Assembly: GCF_003052605.1 (NCBI RefSeq)
Contig: NZ_QASO01000042.1
Span: 56,535-120,534, forward strand
Direction of reading: 5' to 3'
Length of the DNA stretch: 64,000 nt
Source of the DNA: Ectopseudomonas oleovorans
GTDB taxonomy: Bacteria > Pseudomonadota > Gammaproteobacteria > Pseudomonadales > Pseudomonadaceae
The notes under the pieces were generated by a model. That model was not told the origin of the DNA, ran no database searches, and saw nothing but the letters and a program-made list of their open reading frames with translations. Below are positions 1-8,696 of the stretch, in pieces (position 1 is the first letter of the stretch; every line of letters starts with the position of its first letter). The translations under genes were made by a program, and so were the position numbers.

Positions 1-750
1 GTTCTGCCGGTCGGCCGGGAAGAAGTTGATGATGCGGTCCAGCGCCTGGTTGGCGTTGTTGGCGTGCAGGGTGGCCAGGCACAGGTGACCGGTTTCGGCG
101 AAGGCCACGGCGTGGTCCATGGTCTCGCGGGTGCGCACCTCACCGATGAGGATCACGTCCGGCGCCTGACGCAAGGTGTTCTTCAGCGCCACTTCGAAGG
201 ACTCGGTGTCGATGCCCACTTCACGCTGAGTGACGATGCAGCTCTGATGCTGGTGGATGTACTCGATCGGGTCTTCGATGGAGATGATATGGCCGCTGCT
301 GTTCTTGTTGCGGTAGCCGATCATCGCCGCCAGCGAGGTGGACTTACCGGTACCGGTAGCCCCGACGAACAGCACCAGGCCGCGCTTGGTCAGCGCCAGC
401 TTCTTGAGGATGTCCGGCAGCTTGAGGTCGTCGATGGTGGGGATGTTGGTCTCGATGCGGCGCAGCACCATGCCCACCAGGTTGCGCTGATAGAAGGCGC
501 TGACGCGGAAGCGGCCGATGCCGCGGGCGCTGATGGCGAAGTTGCACTCATGGTTCTCGGCAAAGTCGCGGCGTTGTGCCTCGTTCATCACCCCCAGCAC
601 GGTTTCGCGGGTCATTTCCGGCGACATCGCGGTCTTGGTCACCGGCATGATTTTGCCATTGACCTTCATCGACGGCGGCACGCCAGCGGTGATGAATAGA
701 TCGGAGCCACCTTTTTCGACCATCAGGCGCAGTAGTTTTTCGAATTCCAT
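1..750 (-). CDS. pilU: Type IV pilus ATPase PilU (partial, 3' end outside window)
   Basis: PilU is a hexameric inner-membrane-associated ATPase that assists PilT in retracting type IV pili (twitching motility). Only the first 250 codons are present; the frame stays open to base 1. The start ATG (748-750) gives MEFEKLLRLMVEKGGSDLF. A PAS-like N-terminal domain runs to about residue 105, followed by Walker A GATGTGKST at 130-138, the Asp box in IEDPIEYIH, and Walker B DVILIGEVR. It is distinguished from PilT by overall sequence and by lying just downstream of pilT in the same direction, the usual pseudomonad order. A REP-like inverted repeat separates the two genes. Confidence 0.95.
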   Translation of the reverse strand, partial: MEFEKLLRLMVEKGGSDLFITAGVPPSMKVNGKIMPVTKTAMSPEMTRETVLGVMNEAQRRDFAENHECNFAISARGIGRFRVSAFYQRNLVGMVLRRIETNIPTIDDLKLPDILKKLALTKRGLVLFVGATGTGKSTSLAAMIGYRNKNSSGHIISIEDPIEYIHQHQSCIVTQREVGIDTESFEVALKNTLRQAPDVILIGEVRTRETMDHAVAFAETGHLCLATLHANNANQALDRIINFFPADRQN

Positions 751-842
751 CGTCGTGTTCGCTCATCCGCACGCATGAATGCACGCCCCCGCAGCGCAGG
801 GCCAGCGGCTGCGAGCGTGTCATCGCAGCCGTGAAGCAGTCC

Positions 843-902
843 GTAGGGTGGGCTTCAGCCCACCAACAGTGGCCGGCCTTGGTGGGCTGAAGCCCACCCT
901 AC
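843..902. repeat. REP-like inverted repeat between pilT and pilU
   Basis: Near-perfect 23-base arms GTAGGGTGGGCTTCAGCCC.. and its complement enclose a short loop. The same sequence family recurs at 57752-57832. Such palindromes are typical pseudomonad REP/BIME-type elements; here it sits inside the pilT-pilU transcript and could affect mRNA stability or read-through. Confidence 0.85.
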
Positions 903-915
903 CCACTGGGTTTTC

Positions 916-1950
916 CTAGAAGTTTTCCGGGCTCTTGGCCTTCTCGCGCGCGCTGTCGCGGCTGACCAACCCCTTGGATACCAGCGTCTTCAGGCAGGCA
1001 TCGAGGGTCTGCATGCCCAGCGCGCCACCGGTCTGGATCGATGAGTACATCTGCGCCACCTTGTCCTCGCGGATCAGGTTACGGATGGCCGGAGTGCCGA
1101 TCATGATTTCGTGTGCCGCGACGCGACCGCCACCGATCTTCTTCAGCAGGGTCTGCGAGATCACCGCCTGCAGCGATTCCGACAGCATCGAGCGCACCAT
1201 CGACTTTTCCTCGGCCGGGAACACGTCGACCACCCGGTCGATGGTCTTGGCGGCGGAGGTGGTGTGCAGGGTGCCGAACACCAGGTGGCCGGTTTCCGCG
1301 GCGGTCAGCGCCAGGCGGATGGTTTCCAGGTCACGCATCTCGCCCACCAGGATGATGTCCGGGTCCTCACGCAGCGCCGAGCGCAGCGCTTCGGAGAAGC
1401 CGTGGGTGTCGCGGTGCACCTCACGCTGGTTGACCAGGCACTTCTTCGACTCGTGGACGAATTCGATGGGGTCTTCGATGGTGAGAATGTGGTGGTACTT
1501 GTTGCTGTTGAGGTGGTCGATCATCGCCGCCAGGGTGGTCGACTTGCCCGAACCGGTTGGGCCGGTAACCAGCACCAGGCCGCGCGGCACGTCAGTGATC
1601 TTGCGGAACACCTCGCCCATGCCCAGGTCTTCCATGGTCAGCACCTTGGACGGAATGGTACGGAACACCGCACCGGCGCCACGGTTCTGGTTGAAGGCGT
1701 TGACCCGGAAACGCGCCACACCCGGCACTTCGAAGGAGAAGTCGGTCTCGAGGAACTCTTCGAAGTCCTTGCGCTGCTTGTCATTCATGATGTCGTAGAT
1801 CAGCGCGTGTACCTGCTTGTGATCCAGCGGCGGCAGGTTGATGCGGCGTACATCGCCGTCGACGCGGATCATCGGCGGCAGACCCGCCGAGAGGTGCAAA
1901 TCCGACGCGCCTTGCTTGGCGCTGAAGGCGAGCAGCTCAGTGATATCCAT
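916..1950 (-). CDS. pilT: Type IV pilus retraction ATPase PilT
   Basis: PilT is the motor that depolymerises PilA and retracts the type IV pilus. The protein is 344 residues, the normal length, when started at the ATG at 1948-1950 (MDITELLAFSAKQGASDLHL); four upstream codons are also open but homologues begin at MDITEL. It shows Walker A GPTGSGKST (130-138), Asp box LTIEDPIEF, Walker B DIILVGEMRD, and the PilT-specific retraction motif AIRNLIRE at 288-295. It is transcribed leftwards ahead of pilU and divergently from yggS across a gap of about 70 bases. Confidence 0.98.
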   Translation of the reverse strand: MDITELLAFSAKQGASDLHLSAGLPPMIRVDGDVRRINLPPLDHKQVHALIYDIMNDKQRKDFEEFLETDFSFEVPGVARFRVNAFNQNRGAGAVFRTIPSKVLTMEDLGMGEVFRKITDVPRGLVLVTGPTGSGKSTTLAAMIDHLNSNKYHHILTIEDPIEFVHESKKCLVNQREVHRDTHGFSEALRSALREDPDIILVGEMRDLETIRLALTAAETGHLVFGTLHTTSAAKTIDRVVDVFPAEEKSMVRSMLSESLQAVISQTLLKKIGGGRVAAHEIMIGTPAIRNLIREDKVAQMYSSIQTGGALGMQTLDACLKTLVSKGLVSRDSAREKAKSPENF

Positions 1951-2021
1951 GGGACTCCCCAATTACAAGCAAGCAGGTAGAATGCCGCGAACGCAACGGC
2001 CAGGCTTATAGAGCGCAGGTA

Positions 2022-2714
2022 ATGTCCACGATAGCAGAGAATATTGCAAAGGTCGGAGCGCGCATCCGTGAGGCGGCGCAAGCCTCACAGCGTAATTTGA
2101 CGGATATCGGCCTGCTCGCGGTGAGCAAGACCAAACCGGCAGCGGCCATTCGTGAAGCTCATACGGCTGGTTTGCGCGATTTTGGCGAGAACTACCTGCA
2201 GGAAGCGCTGGAAAAACAGACCGAACTGAGTGATCTGCCCTTGATCTGGCACTTCATCGGCCCCATTCAGTCGAACAAGACCCGGCCCATCGCCGAGCAT
2301 TTCGACTGGGTACATTCGGTGGATCGCCTGAAAATCGCCCAACGCCTCTCCGAGCAGCGTCCTGCGCACCTGCCACCGCTGAATATCTGCCTGCAGGTCA
2401 ACGTCAGCGCTGAGGACAGCAAATCCGGCTGCAGCCCAGAAGCGCTGCCAGAGCTGGCCAAGGCTGTAGCCGCCCTGCCCAACCTGCGCCTGCGTGGGCT
2501 GATGGCGATTCCCGAACCTACCGACGATATCGCGGCGCAACATGCCGCCTTCGCCCACCTGCGCCAATTGCGTGATGACCTGGGGCTGGACCTCGATACC
2601 TTGTCCATGGGCATGAGCCATGACCTGGGGGCCGCCATCGCCGAAGGTGCCACCTGGGTGCGCATCGGCACCGCCCTGTTCGGCGCCCGCGATTACGGCC
2701 AGCCCACTCACTGA
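2022..2714 (+). CDS. yggS: YggS/PLPBP family pyridoxal phosphate homeostasis protein
   Basis: The product is 230 residues with a single alanine-racemase-like TIM barrel. The PLP-binding lysine is K36 in LLAVSKTKP, and the phosphate-binding glycine motif MGMSHDL lies near the C-terminus. Family members bind PLP and buffer its level, which affects amino-acid metabolism; no independent enzymatic activity is established. It is the first gene of a co-directional group yggS-proC-yggT-yggU with short gaps (17, 11 and 2 bases), a conserved arrangement in gamma-proteobacteria. Confidence 0.95.
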   Translation: MSTIAENIAKVGARIREAAQASQRNLTDIGLLAVSKTKPAAAIREAHTAGLRDFGENYLQEALEKQTELSDLPLIWHFIGPIQSNKTRPIAEHFDWVHSVDRLKIAQRLSEQRPAHLPPLNICLQVNVSAEDSKSGCSPEALPELAKAVAALPNLRLRGLMAIPEPTDDIAAQHAAFAHLRQLRDDLGLDLDTLSMGMSHDLGAAIAEGATWVRIGTALFGARDYGQPTH

Positions 2715-2731
2715 ATGAAGGATTTTCTGCA

Positions 2732-3550
2732 ATGAGCAACCCGACCATCGCCTTCGTCGGCGCCGGCAACATGGCCGCCAGCCTGATTGGCGGCCTGCGC
2801 GCCCAGGGCGTGGCAGCCAGCGCCATCCGCGCCAGCGAGCCCGGCAGCGAACAGCGCGCCCGCCTGCAACAGGAACACGGCATCGCCACCTTCGCGGATA
2901 ACGGTGAAGCCATAAAAGGCGCCGACCTGATCGTGCTGGCGGTCAAACCACAGATCATGAAAGCGGTATGCCTGGATCTGGCGCCACACCTGGCTCCCAA
3001 TCAGGTGATCATCTCCATCGCCGCCGGCATCAGTTGCGCCAGCCTGGAAAACTGGCTCGGCCAGCGCCCAGTCGTGCGTTGCATGCCCAACACGCCGGCG
3101 CTATTGCGCCAGGGCGTTTCCGGCCTGTTCGCCAACGCCCGCGTCAGCGCCGCACAGAAAGCCCAGGCCGAACAGGTGCTGAGCGCCGTTGGCCTGGCCC
3201 TGTGGCTGGATGAAGAAGCCCAACTAGACGCCGTTACCGCTGTTTCCGGCAGCGGGCCGGCTTATTTCTTCCTTTTGATCGAAGCCATGACGGCGGCTGG
3301 CGAGCAGCTCGGCCTGCCGCGCGAGACGGCTGCACGCCTGAGCATCCAGACTGCACTGGGCGCCGCACGCATGGCCAGCGAGAGTGATGTCGACGCCGCC
3401 GAACTGCGGCGCCGTGTGACCTCGCCGAACGGAACCACCGAAGCGGCGATCAAAACCTTTCAGGCCGGCGGCTTCGAAACGCTGGTACAACAGGCACTCA
3501 ACGCCGCCGCCAATCGCTCGGCCGAACTGGCCGAACAACTGGGTCAATAA
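2732..3550 (+). CDS. proC: Pyrroline-5-carboxylate reductase
   Basis: This enzyme reduces 1-pyrroline-5-carboxylate to L-proline with NAD(P)H, the last step of proline synthesis. The protein is 272 residues with an N-terminal Rossmann fold (VGAGNMA at 9-15), the MPNTPALL segment, and the C-terminal family signature including SGSGPAYFF and VTSPNGTT. It lies 17 bases downstream of yggS; linkage of the PLP-homeostasis gene and proC is widespread. Confidence 0.98.
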   Translation: MSNPTIAFVGAGNMAASLIGGLRAQGVAASAIRASEPGSEQRARLQQEHGIATFADNGEAIKGADLIVLAVKPQIMKAVCLDLAPHLAPNQVIISIAAGISCASLENWLGQRPVVRCMPNTPALLRQGVSGLFANARVSAAQKAQAEQVLSAVGLALWLDEEAQLDAVTAVSGSGPAYFFLLIEAMTAAGEQLGLPRETAARLSIQTALGAARMASESDVDAAELRRRVTSPNGTTEAAIKTFQAGGFETLVQQALNAAANRSAELAEQLGQ

Positions 3551-3561
3551 AGGAAGCACAC

Positions 3562-4155
3562 ATGTCCGGACTCATCGAAGCCCTGATCTACATCATTCAG
3601 ACCCTCGGCAGCCTGTATCTGCTGATCGTCCTGCTGCGTTTCATCCTGCAACTGGTACGCGCCGACTTCTACAACCCGCTGAGCCAGTTCATCGTCAAGG
3701 CTACACAGCCGCTGGTGAAACCCCTGCGTCGGATCATCCCCGGTTTCGCCGGGCTGGATCTGGCCTCGCTGGTGCTGGCCATCCTGGTGCAGCTGCTGCT
3801 GATGGTCATCACCCTGACGCTGATGGGCTACAACGTCGGCGGCTTCATCCTGCAACTTCTGGTGTGGTCACTGATCGGCGTGACCTCGCTGTTTCTCAAG
3901 GTGTTCTTCTTCGCCCTGATCATCAGCGTGATCCTGTCGTGGGTCGCCCCGGGCAGCTACAACCCCGGCGCGCAGCTGGTCAACCAGATCTGCGAACCGC
4001 TGCTGGCGCCGTTTCGCAAGCTGCTGCCGAACCTTGGCGGCCTGGATATTTCGCCGATCTTCGCCTTCATCACCATCAATCTGATCGATCGCTTCGTCAT
4101 CGGCGGTCTTGCAGCCTCCACCGGCCTGCCGCCGATGCTCAGCCCCTTCCTCTGA
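3562..4155 (+). CDS. yggT: YggT family membrane protein
   Basis: The product is a 197-residue hydrophobic protein made of two YGGT repeats, roughly residues 5-80 and 100-190. Each has a transmembrane helix pair and a PL..R...P motif (TQPLVKPLRRIIP and CEPLLAPFRKLLP). The function is not firmly established; homologues have been linked to osmotic or shape-related membrane processes. It follows proC by 11 bases and precedes yggU by 2 bases, so co-translation is likely. Confidence 0.93.
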   Translation: MSGLIEALIYIIQTLGSLYLLIVLLRFILQLVRADFYNPLSQFIVKATQPLVKPLRRIIPGFAGLDLASLVLAILVQLLLMVITLTLMGYNVGGFILQLLVWSLIGVTSLFLKVFFFALIISVILSWVAPGSYNPGAQLVNQICEPLLAPFRKLLPNLGGLDISPIFAFITINLIDRFVIGGLAASTGLPPMLSPFL

Positions 4156-4157
4156 GG

Positions 4158-4448
4158 GTGAGCTTCTACCGCTGGGACGGCGAGGACCTGATCCTCGACT
4201 GTCACCTGCAGCCCAAGGCGAGCAAGGACGAGTTCGCCGGGCTGCATGGTGATCGGTTGAAGATCCGCCTCACCGCCCCACCGGTCGAGGGCAAGGCCAA
4301 CGCCCATCTGCAGGCCTTTCTGGCCAAGGCGTTCGGCGTGGCCAAGAGCCAGGTGAGCCTGGCAAGCGGCGAGCTCAATCAACACAAGCGCCTGCGCATC
4401 CGCACGCCACGTAACCTGCCAGCGATTCCCGGCTTGCAGAACGCCTGA
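4158..4448 (+). CDS. yggU: DUF167/YggU family protein
   Basis: This 96-residue protein starts at a GTG two bases after the yggT stop. It carries the DUF167 core: LQPKASKDEF near the start, then LKIRLTAPPVEGKANAHL and the K..V.L..G....KR pattern (VSLASGELNQHKRLRIR). The fold is a small alpha/beta domain of unknown role. It ends the yggS-proC-yggT-yggU group; in PAO1 the orthologue is followed directly by metX, whereas here three extra genes intervene. Confidence 0.9.
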   Translation: MSFYRWDGEDLILDCHLQPKASKDEFAGLHGDRLKIRLTAPPVEGKANAHLQAFLAKAFGVAKSQVSLASGELNQHKRLRIRTPRNLPAIPGLQNA

Positions 4449-4501
4449 TGACCATTCAGCCGCCATACCCGACCACAAGGCGGGACTGTATAAGCAGCCA
4501 A

Positions 4502-4529
4502 TTGACGGCCGCCCTGTACCTCGCATAAT
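4502..4529 (+). promoter_or_regulatory. Putative sigma70 promoter of the dynamin-like gene
   Basis: TTGACG (4502-4507) and CATAAT (4524-4529) are separated by 16 bases, a close match to the sigma70 consensus, about 100 bases upstream of the ATG at 4630. It implies that the inserted genes do not depend on the yggS operon. Confidence 0.5.
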
Positions 4530-4629
4530 GCAGGTTATTCTCGCCAATGCCGTGCGTCCTGGCGGCAACACCAACTGAACAATCACGCAGCCCCAGCAAG
4601 TGGATGAACTTGCCGAGAGGAGAGCCAGG

Positions 4630-6618
4630 ATGAGCATGGAACGTCTCAGCCAGCAGGTTGACGCCTACGTCGCCTGGAAACGCGAACTGATGCGCGAGAT
4701 CACGCGTTATCGCAGCTGGCTGGAACACAATCGGCTCAACTCCGAGGCGGTACAGGCCAAGCTCGAGCGCGCGCTGAAGATCTTGCGTACCGACCACATC
4801 ACCCTGGCGTTCGTCGGCGAGTTTTCACGCGGCAAGACCGAGCTGATCAACAGCCTGTTCTTCTCCGAATACGGCCAGCGTATGCTGCCTTCGCATGCCG
4901 GGCGTACCACCATGTGCCCCACCGAGCTGTTCTTCGACCCGCGCTCGGAACGCCCCTACATTCGCCTGCTGCCCATCGAAACGCGCGCAGCCTCGGCCAG
5001 CGTCGCGCAGTTCAAGCGCATTCCGAGGCATTGGGTGAACATCCCGCTGGACACCAGCGACCCCGCCAACATGGCGCTGGCTTTCAGCCAGGTGGCCAAG
5101 ACCAAAGCCATGCCGGTGGAACAGGCGATCCAGCTCGGCTTCCACCCGGACATGCTCGAAGGCACCGGCAAACGCGGCCAGGTGCTGGTGCCGGCCTGGC
5201 GCCATGCGATGGTCAACTTCGATCATCCGCTGCTGCGCCAGGGCTTGCGTATTCTCGACACCCCCGGCCTAAACGCCTTGGGCAGTGAACCCGAGCTGAC
5301 CCTGTCGATGCTGCCCAATGCCCAGGCGATCATCTTCCTGCTGGCCGCCGATACCGGCGTCACCGCCAGTGACATGCACATCTGGCAGCAGCACATCCGC
5401 CAGCTCGACGACGACGCGCAAACCTGCCTGTTCGCCGTGCTGAACAAGATCGACGTACTGTGGGACGACCTGGCAGGCGAGACCTTCGTGCAGAACGCCA
5501 TCGGCCAGATCCAGAGCGCCACCGCCAAGCAGTTGGGTATCGCCAAGCAGGACGTGCTGCCGCTGTCGGCCAAGCAGGCGCTGCTGGCCAAGGTGCGCAA
5601 GGACGAAGAATTGCTGGCACGCAGCCAGATGGCCGGTCTGGAAAACCTGCTATGCGAGCGCATCGTCGCGCAGAAGGAACGCCTGATCGAAGATAACGTG
5701 GTGCGTCAGGTCCTGGCGTTGGTGAACAACAGCCAACATGTGCTCAACCTGCGCCTGGAGAAAGTCAGTGAGCAGTTGGCCCTGCTCGGCAACCATCAGC
5801 AGGACAACGGCCAGCTGCTGTTCGAGCTGACCGCCAAGACCAAGGAAGACCACAGCCTGCACCACAAGCGCCTGCTCGGCCTGAAGACCAACCAGCGCCT
5901 GCTGCAGCGCCAGGGACAACTGCTGCGCCACGCCGCGCGCGCCGAACGCCTGGAGGAACACCTGAGCGAGGTGCGCCGCAATCTCACCGGCAGCTGGACC
6001 ACCCTGGGCATCAACCAGGCCATCCTGCATTTCTTCCGCGCCGTCGAACAGGATCTGCACAACCTGCAGCACGAAGCCGACATGGCCAACAAGATGGTTG
6101 CAGCCATCTATCGTCGACACAACGAAGACAACCCGCTGGGCGGGGTCGACGCACCGCAGTTCAAGATCCAGCGTTATCTGCGCGAGCTGAAGAAACTGCA
6201 GGAAAAGGGCGACCAGTTCCGCCTGCACCTGAAGACCCTGCTCACCGAACAGCGCAGCCTGACCCGACGCTTCTTCGCCACCCTGGCCCAGGAAGTGATC
6301 GGCCTGCACCAGCGCCTGCGCCTGGACGCCGAGCAATGGGCCGCCGATGCGCTGATGCCGCTGATGCAACACACCCTGGAACACAAGCAGATGCTGGAAA
6401 GCCACATGCTGCGCCTCAAGGCGCTGGCCCAGGAAACCCAGCAGACGCGCAAACGCAGCCTGCAACTGGCGCGCTACCGGGAAGAGCTGGAACAGCAGCT
6501 GGCCCTGGCCAGCGACATGCTGCGCGTGCTGCGTCGTCCGGCACCGGTGCAGCGCCAGGGCAAGGTGGTCAGCCTGCCGACGGCGGCGCGCCAAAGGGGA
6601 GCAGTTGACCTTGGCTGA
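4630..6618 (+). CDS. Dynamin-like large GTPase
   Basis: The product is a 662-residue cytosolic or membrane-peripheral GTPase of the bacterial dynamin-like type. G1 is GEFSRGKT (63-70), a G2 threonine lies in GRTTMCPTE, G3 is DTPG (210-213) and G4 is NKID (272-275). The remaining 350 residues are mostly charged, coiled-coil-prone helices, as in the dynamin stalk/assembly region. No transmembrane paddle is obvious. I chose the ATG at 4630 because GAGGAGAG precedes it; a start ten codons earlier lacks a ribosome site. It has its own predicted promoter and is inserted between yggU and metX. Known relatives remodel or protect membranes, some during stress or phage attack; substrate and role here are unknown. 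Confidence 0.85.
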   Translation: MSMERLSQQVDAYVAWKRELMREITRYRSWLEHNRLNSEAVQAKLERALKILRTDHITLAFVGEFSRGKTELINSLFFSEYGQRMLPSHAGRTTMCPTELFFDPRSERPYIRLLPIETRAASASVAQFKRIPRHWVNIPLDTSDPANMALAFSQVAKTKAMPVEQAIQLGFHPDMLEGTGKRGQVLVPAWRHAMVNFDHPLLRQGLRILDTPGLNALGSEPELTLSMLPNAQAIIFLLAADTGVTASDMHIWQQHIRQLDDDAQTCLFAVLNKIDVLWDDLAGETFVQNAIGQIQSATAKQLGIAKQDVLPLSAKQALLAKVRKDEELLARSQMAGLENLLCERIVAQKERLIEDNVVRQVLALVNNSQHVLNLRLEKVSEQLALLGNHQQDNGQLLFELTAKTKEDHSLHHKRLLGLKTNQRLLQRQGQLLRHAARAERLEEHLSEVRRNLTGSWTTLGINQAILHFFRAVEQDLHNLQHEADMANKMVAAIYRRHNEDNPLGGVDAPQFKIQRYLRELKKLQEKGDQFRLHLKTLLTEQRSLTRRFFATLAQEVIGLHQRLRLDAEQWAADALMPLMQHTLEHKQMLESHMLRLKALAQETQQTRKRSLQLARYREELEQQLALASDMLRVLRRPAPVQRQGKVVSLPTAARQRGAVDLG

Positions 6619-6647
6619 TTGGATTTCCTCACGGAAGCCCATATGCT
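6619..6647 (+). promoter_or_regulatory. Putative sigma70 promoter of the small-protein/kinase pair
   Basis: TTGGAT (6619-6624), a 17-base spacer and TATGCT (6642-6647) lie immediately after the dynamin-like stop codon and about 30 bases before the next ATG. This would let the downstream pair be expressed alone. Prediction by eye only. Confidence 0.4.
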
Positions 6648-6677
6648 GTTGCTAAAGCCATGACCAGGAGGCTTGTA

Positions 6678-6872
6678 ATGAACAACCACTTTAGCCTGAT
6701 TACCTCTCAGGAAGACCCAAGTGATACACAGCTTGCAGAGCTTATGACACAAGTTCGCAAGACTGCTCACAGGCGTGTCGAGCGCGTGGATAATCAGTTA
6801 AACCAGGCTTTGATCCAGGCAATCCGCGCCAAGAAGGAAAACTCGGCCGCACGCGCCAGCCGTGATGCCTGA
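6678..6872 (+). CDS. Small protein upstream of and overlapping the zeta-like kinase (candidate antitoxin)
   Basis: This is a 64-residue, highly charged, helix-prone protein. The ATG at 6678 is preceded by CCAGGAGG with 6-base spacing; an earlier in-frame ATG at 6660 has no ribosome site. Its stop overlaps the kinase start by 8 bases (6865-6872), so the two are translationally coupled. I do not recognise a domain. By position (small gene first, overlapping a zeta-type kinase) it may be the cognate antitoxin; this is inferred from arrangement only. Confidence 0.65.
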   Translation: MNNHFSLITSQEDPSDTQLAELMTQVRKTAHRRVERVDNQLNQALIQAIRAKKENSAARASRDA

Positions 6873-7482
6873 GAACAAACCCAAACTGATCGTCTTTGCC
6901 GGCCCCAACGGCTCAGGTAAGACGTCGATCACCGAAACCCTGCGCGAGCACCACTGGCTGTCCGGCTGCACCTTCATCAATCCCGATGAAATGGCGCAGG
7001 AGGAGTTTGGCGGCTGGAACTCGGAAGAGGCTTTCAGGCAAGCAGCCGAAAAGGCTGAGCAATTGCGTGAACAGTGCCTACAGAGTGGTCGCAGCCTGGC
7101 CTTCGAGACAGTGTTGTCGACCGAGGACAAACTCGAATTCATTCGCCGGGCTATAAGTGCCGGCTTCTTCGTCCGGGTATTTTTCGTCAGTACCTCACAC
7201 CCCGCCATCAACGCCTACCGAATTACCTACCGCTACATGGATGGCGGCCATGAAGTGCCAATCAGCAAGATCGTTTCTCGCTACACCAAGTCCATCGCCA
7301 ACTGTGTCGCGCTGTCGTCTGTAGTAGATCGTCTCTATGTCTACGACAACTCTGTGAACGACCACAGCCCACGCCTGCTTTTTCGCACTCGTCAGGGCAG
7401 TCTCTGCAAGACCTATGCAGCCGACTCCGACATCCCCGACTGGGCCTTGCAGATCAAACATTGCATTGCAGAGGAAACCTAG
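6865..7482 (+). CDS. Zeta-toxin-like P-loop kinase (COG4185 type)
   Basis: The product is a 205-residue P-loop protein with Walker A GPNGSGKT at 13-20. It also has a zeta-type FINPDEMAQ segment at 38-46, where the acidic residues would contact the sugar substrate, and FETVLST near 80-86. Zeta toxins phosphorylate UDP-N-acetylglucosamine; the chromosomal COG4185 relatives are annotated as zeta toxins but mostly untested. Its start ATG (6865) overlaps the preceding small gene. GC content looks lower than in flanking core genes, consistent with acquisition. It could alternatively be a non-toxic nucleotide or sugar kinase. Confidence 0.8.
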   Translation: MPENKPKLIVFAGPNGSGKTSITETLREHHWLSGCTFINPDEMAQEEFGGWNSEEAFRQAAEKAEQLREQCLQSGRSLAFETVLSTEDKLEFIRRAISAGFFVRVFFVSTSHPAINAYRITYRYMDGGHEVPISKIVSRYTKSIANCVALSSVVDRLYVYDNSVNDHSPRLLFRTRQGSLCKTYAADSDIPDWALQIKHCIAEET

Positions 7483-7494
7483 CGCCCAGCTCGC

Positions 7495-7523
7495 TTGCCG
7501 CTCGGGTCGGTGCTCTTTAGACT
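7495..7523 (+). promoter_or_regulatory. Putative sigma70 promoter of metXW
   Basis: TTGCCG (7495-7500), a 17-base spacer and TAGACT (7518-7523) lie 33 bases upstream of the metX ATG. No methionine riboswitch-like structure is visible. Confidence 0.5.
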
Positions 7524-7556
7524 GGCGCCCTCCTCCGCTTCATTAGCAGCGCCTCA

Positions 7557-8696
7557 ATGCCCACTGCATTTCCCGAAGATTCCGTCGGCCTGGTCAGTCC
7601 CCAGGTATTTCGCTTCAGCGAACCCCTGGCGCTGGCCTGCGGGCGCAGCCTGGCCGAGTACGAACTGGTCGTCGAGACCTATGGCGAACTGAACGCCGCG
7701 CGCAGCAATGCGGTGCTGATCTGCCACGCCCTGTCCGGCCACCATCACGCCGCCGGCTATCACAGCCCGGATGATCGCAAGCCCGGCTGGTGGGACAGCT
7801 GCATCGGCCCCGGCAAGCCCATCGACACCAACAAGTTCTTCGTCGTCAGCCTCAACAACCTGGGCGGCTGCAACGGTTCCACCGGCCCGAGCAGCGCCAA
7901 CCCGGCGACCGGCAAGCCCTACGGCGCGGACTTTCCGGTAATGACGGTGGAAGACTGGGTGCACAGCCAGGCACGCCTGGCCGATGTGCTCGGCATTGCC
8001 CAGTGGGCGGCGGTGATCGGCGGCAGCCTCGGCGGCATGCAGGCCATGCAGTGGACCATCAGCTACCCCGAGCGTGTGCGTCACTGCCTGGCGATTGCCT
8101 CGGCGCCCAAGCTGTCGGCGCAGAACATCGCCTTCAACGAGGTGGCGCGCCAGGCGATTCTCACCGACCCGGAATTCCACGGCGGACACTTCCAGGAACA
8201 GGGTGTGATCCCCAAGCGCGGGCTGATGCTGGCGCGTATGGTCGGCCATATCACCTACCTGTCCGACGACGCCATGGGCGAGAAATTCGGCCGCGGCCTG
8301 AAGAGCGAGAAGCTCAACTACGACTTCCACAGCGTCGAGTTCCAGGTGGAAAGCTACCTGCGCTATCAGGGCGAGGAATTCTCCGGCCGTTTCGACGCCA
8401 ACACCTATCTGCTGATGACCAAGGCGCTGGACTACTTCGATCCTGCCGCTGCGCACGACGGCGATCTGGCCAAGACCCTGGCCGTGGCCAAGGCGGACTT
8501 CTGCGTGATGTCCTTCACCACCGACTGGCGCTTCTCCCCCGCCCGCTCGCGGGAGATCGTCGACGCCCTGACGGCGGCAAAGAAGAACGTCTGCTACCTG
8601 GAAATCGACGCACCGCAGGGCCATGACGCCTTCCTCATGCCGATCCCGCGTTATCTGCAGGCGTTCGACAGCTACATGAAGCGAATCGAGGTATGA
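7557..8696 (+). CDS. metX: Homoserine O-acyltransferase MetX (succinyl type expected)
   Basis: MetX acylates L-homoserine for methionine synthesis. It is an alpha/beta hydrolase of 379 residues, the usual length. The nucleophile is S157 in GGSLGGMQ and the triad is completed by D323 (TDWRFSP) and H356 (APQGHDAF). Pseudomonad MetX enzymes use succinyl-CoA (MetXS type) although the fold is that of acetyltransferases; the assignment here rests on family knowledge, not on a residue I could verify. metW overlaps its stop by four bases. Confidence 0.96.
   Translation: MPTAFPEDSVGLVSPQVFRFSEPLALACGRSLAEYELVVETYGELNAARSNAVLICHALSGHHHAAGYHSPDDRKPGWWDSCIGPGKPIDTNKFFVVSLNNLGGCNGSTGPSSANPATGKPYGADFPVMTVEDWVHSQARLADVLGIAQWAAVIGGSLGGMQAMQWTISYPERVRHCLAIASAPKLSAQNIAFNEVARQAILTDPEFHGGHFQEQGVIPKRGLMLARMVGHITYLSDDAMGEKFGRGLKSEKLNYDFHSVEFQVESYLRYQGEEFSGRFDANTYLLMTKALDYFDPAAAHDGDLAKTLAVAKADFCVMSFTTDWRFSPARSREIVDALTAAKKNVCYLEIDAPQGHDAFLMPIPRYLQAFDSYMKRIEV

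Noticed and set aside
4485..4503. LexA-box-like CTGTATAAGCAG upstream of the dynamin-like gene
   Set aside because: Only the left half matches; the ACAG half-site is absent at the right spacing.
4600..4629. Earlier start for the dynamin-like GTPase
   Set aside because: No ribosome-binding sequence before 4600, whereas GAGGAGAG precedes the ATG at 4630.
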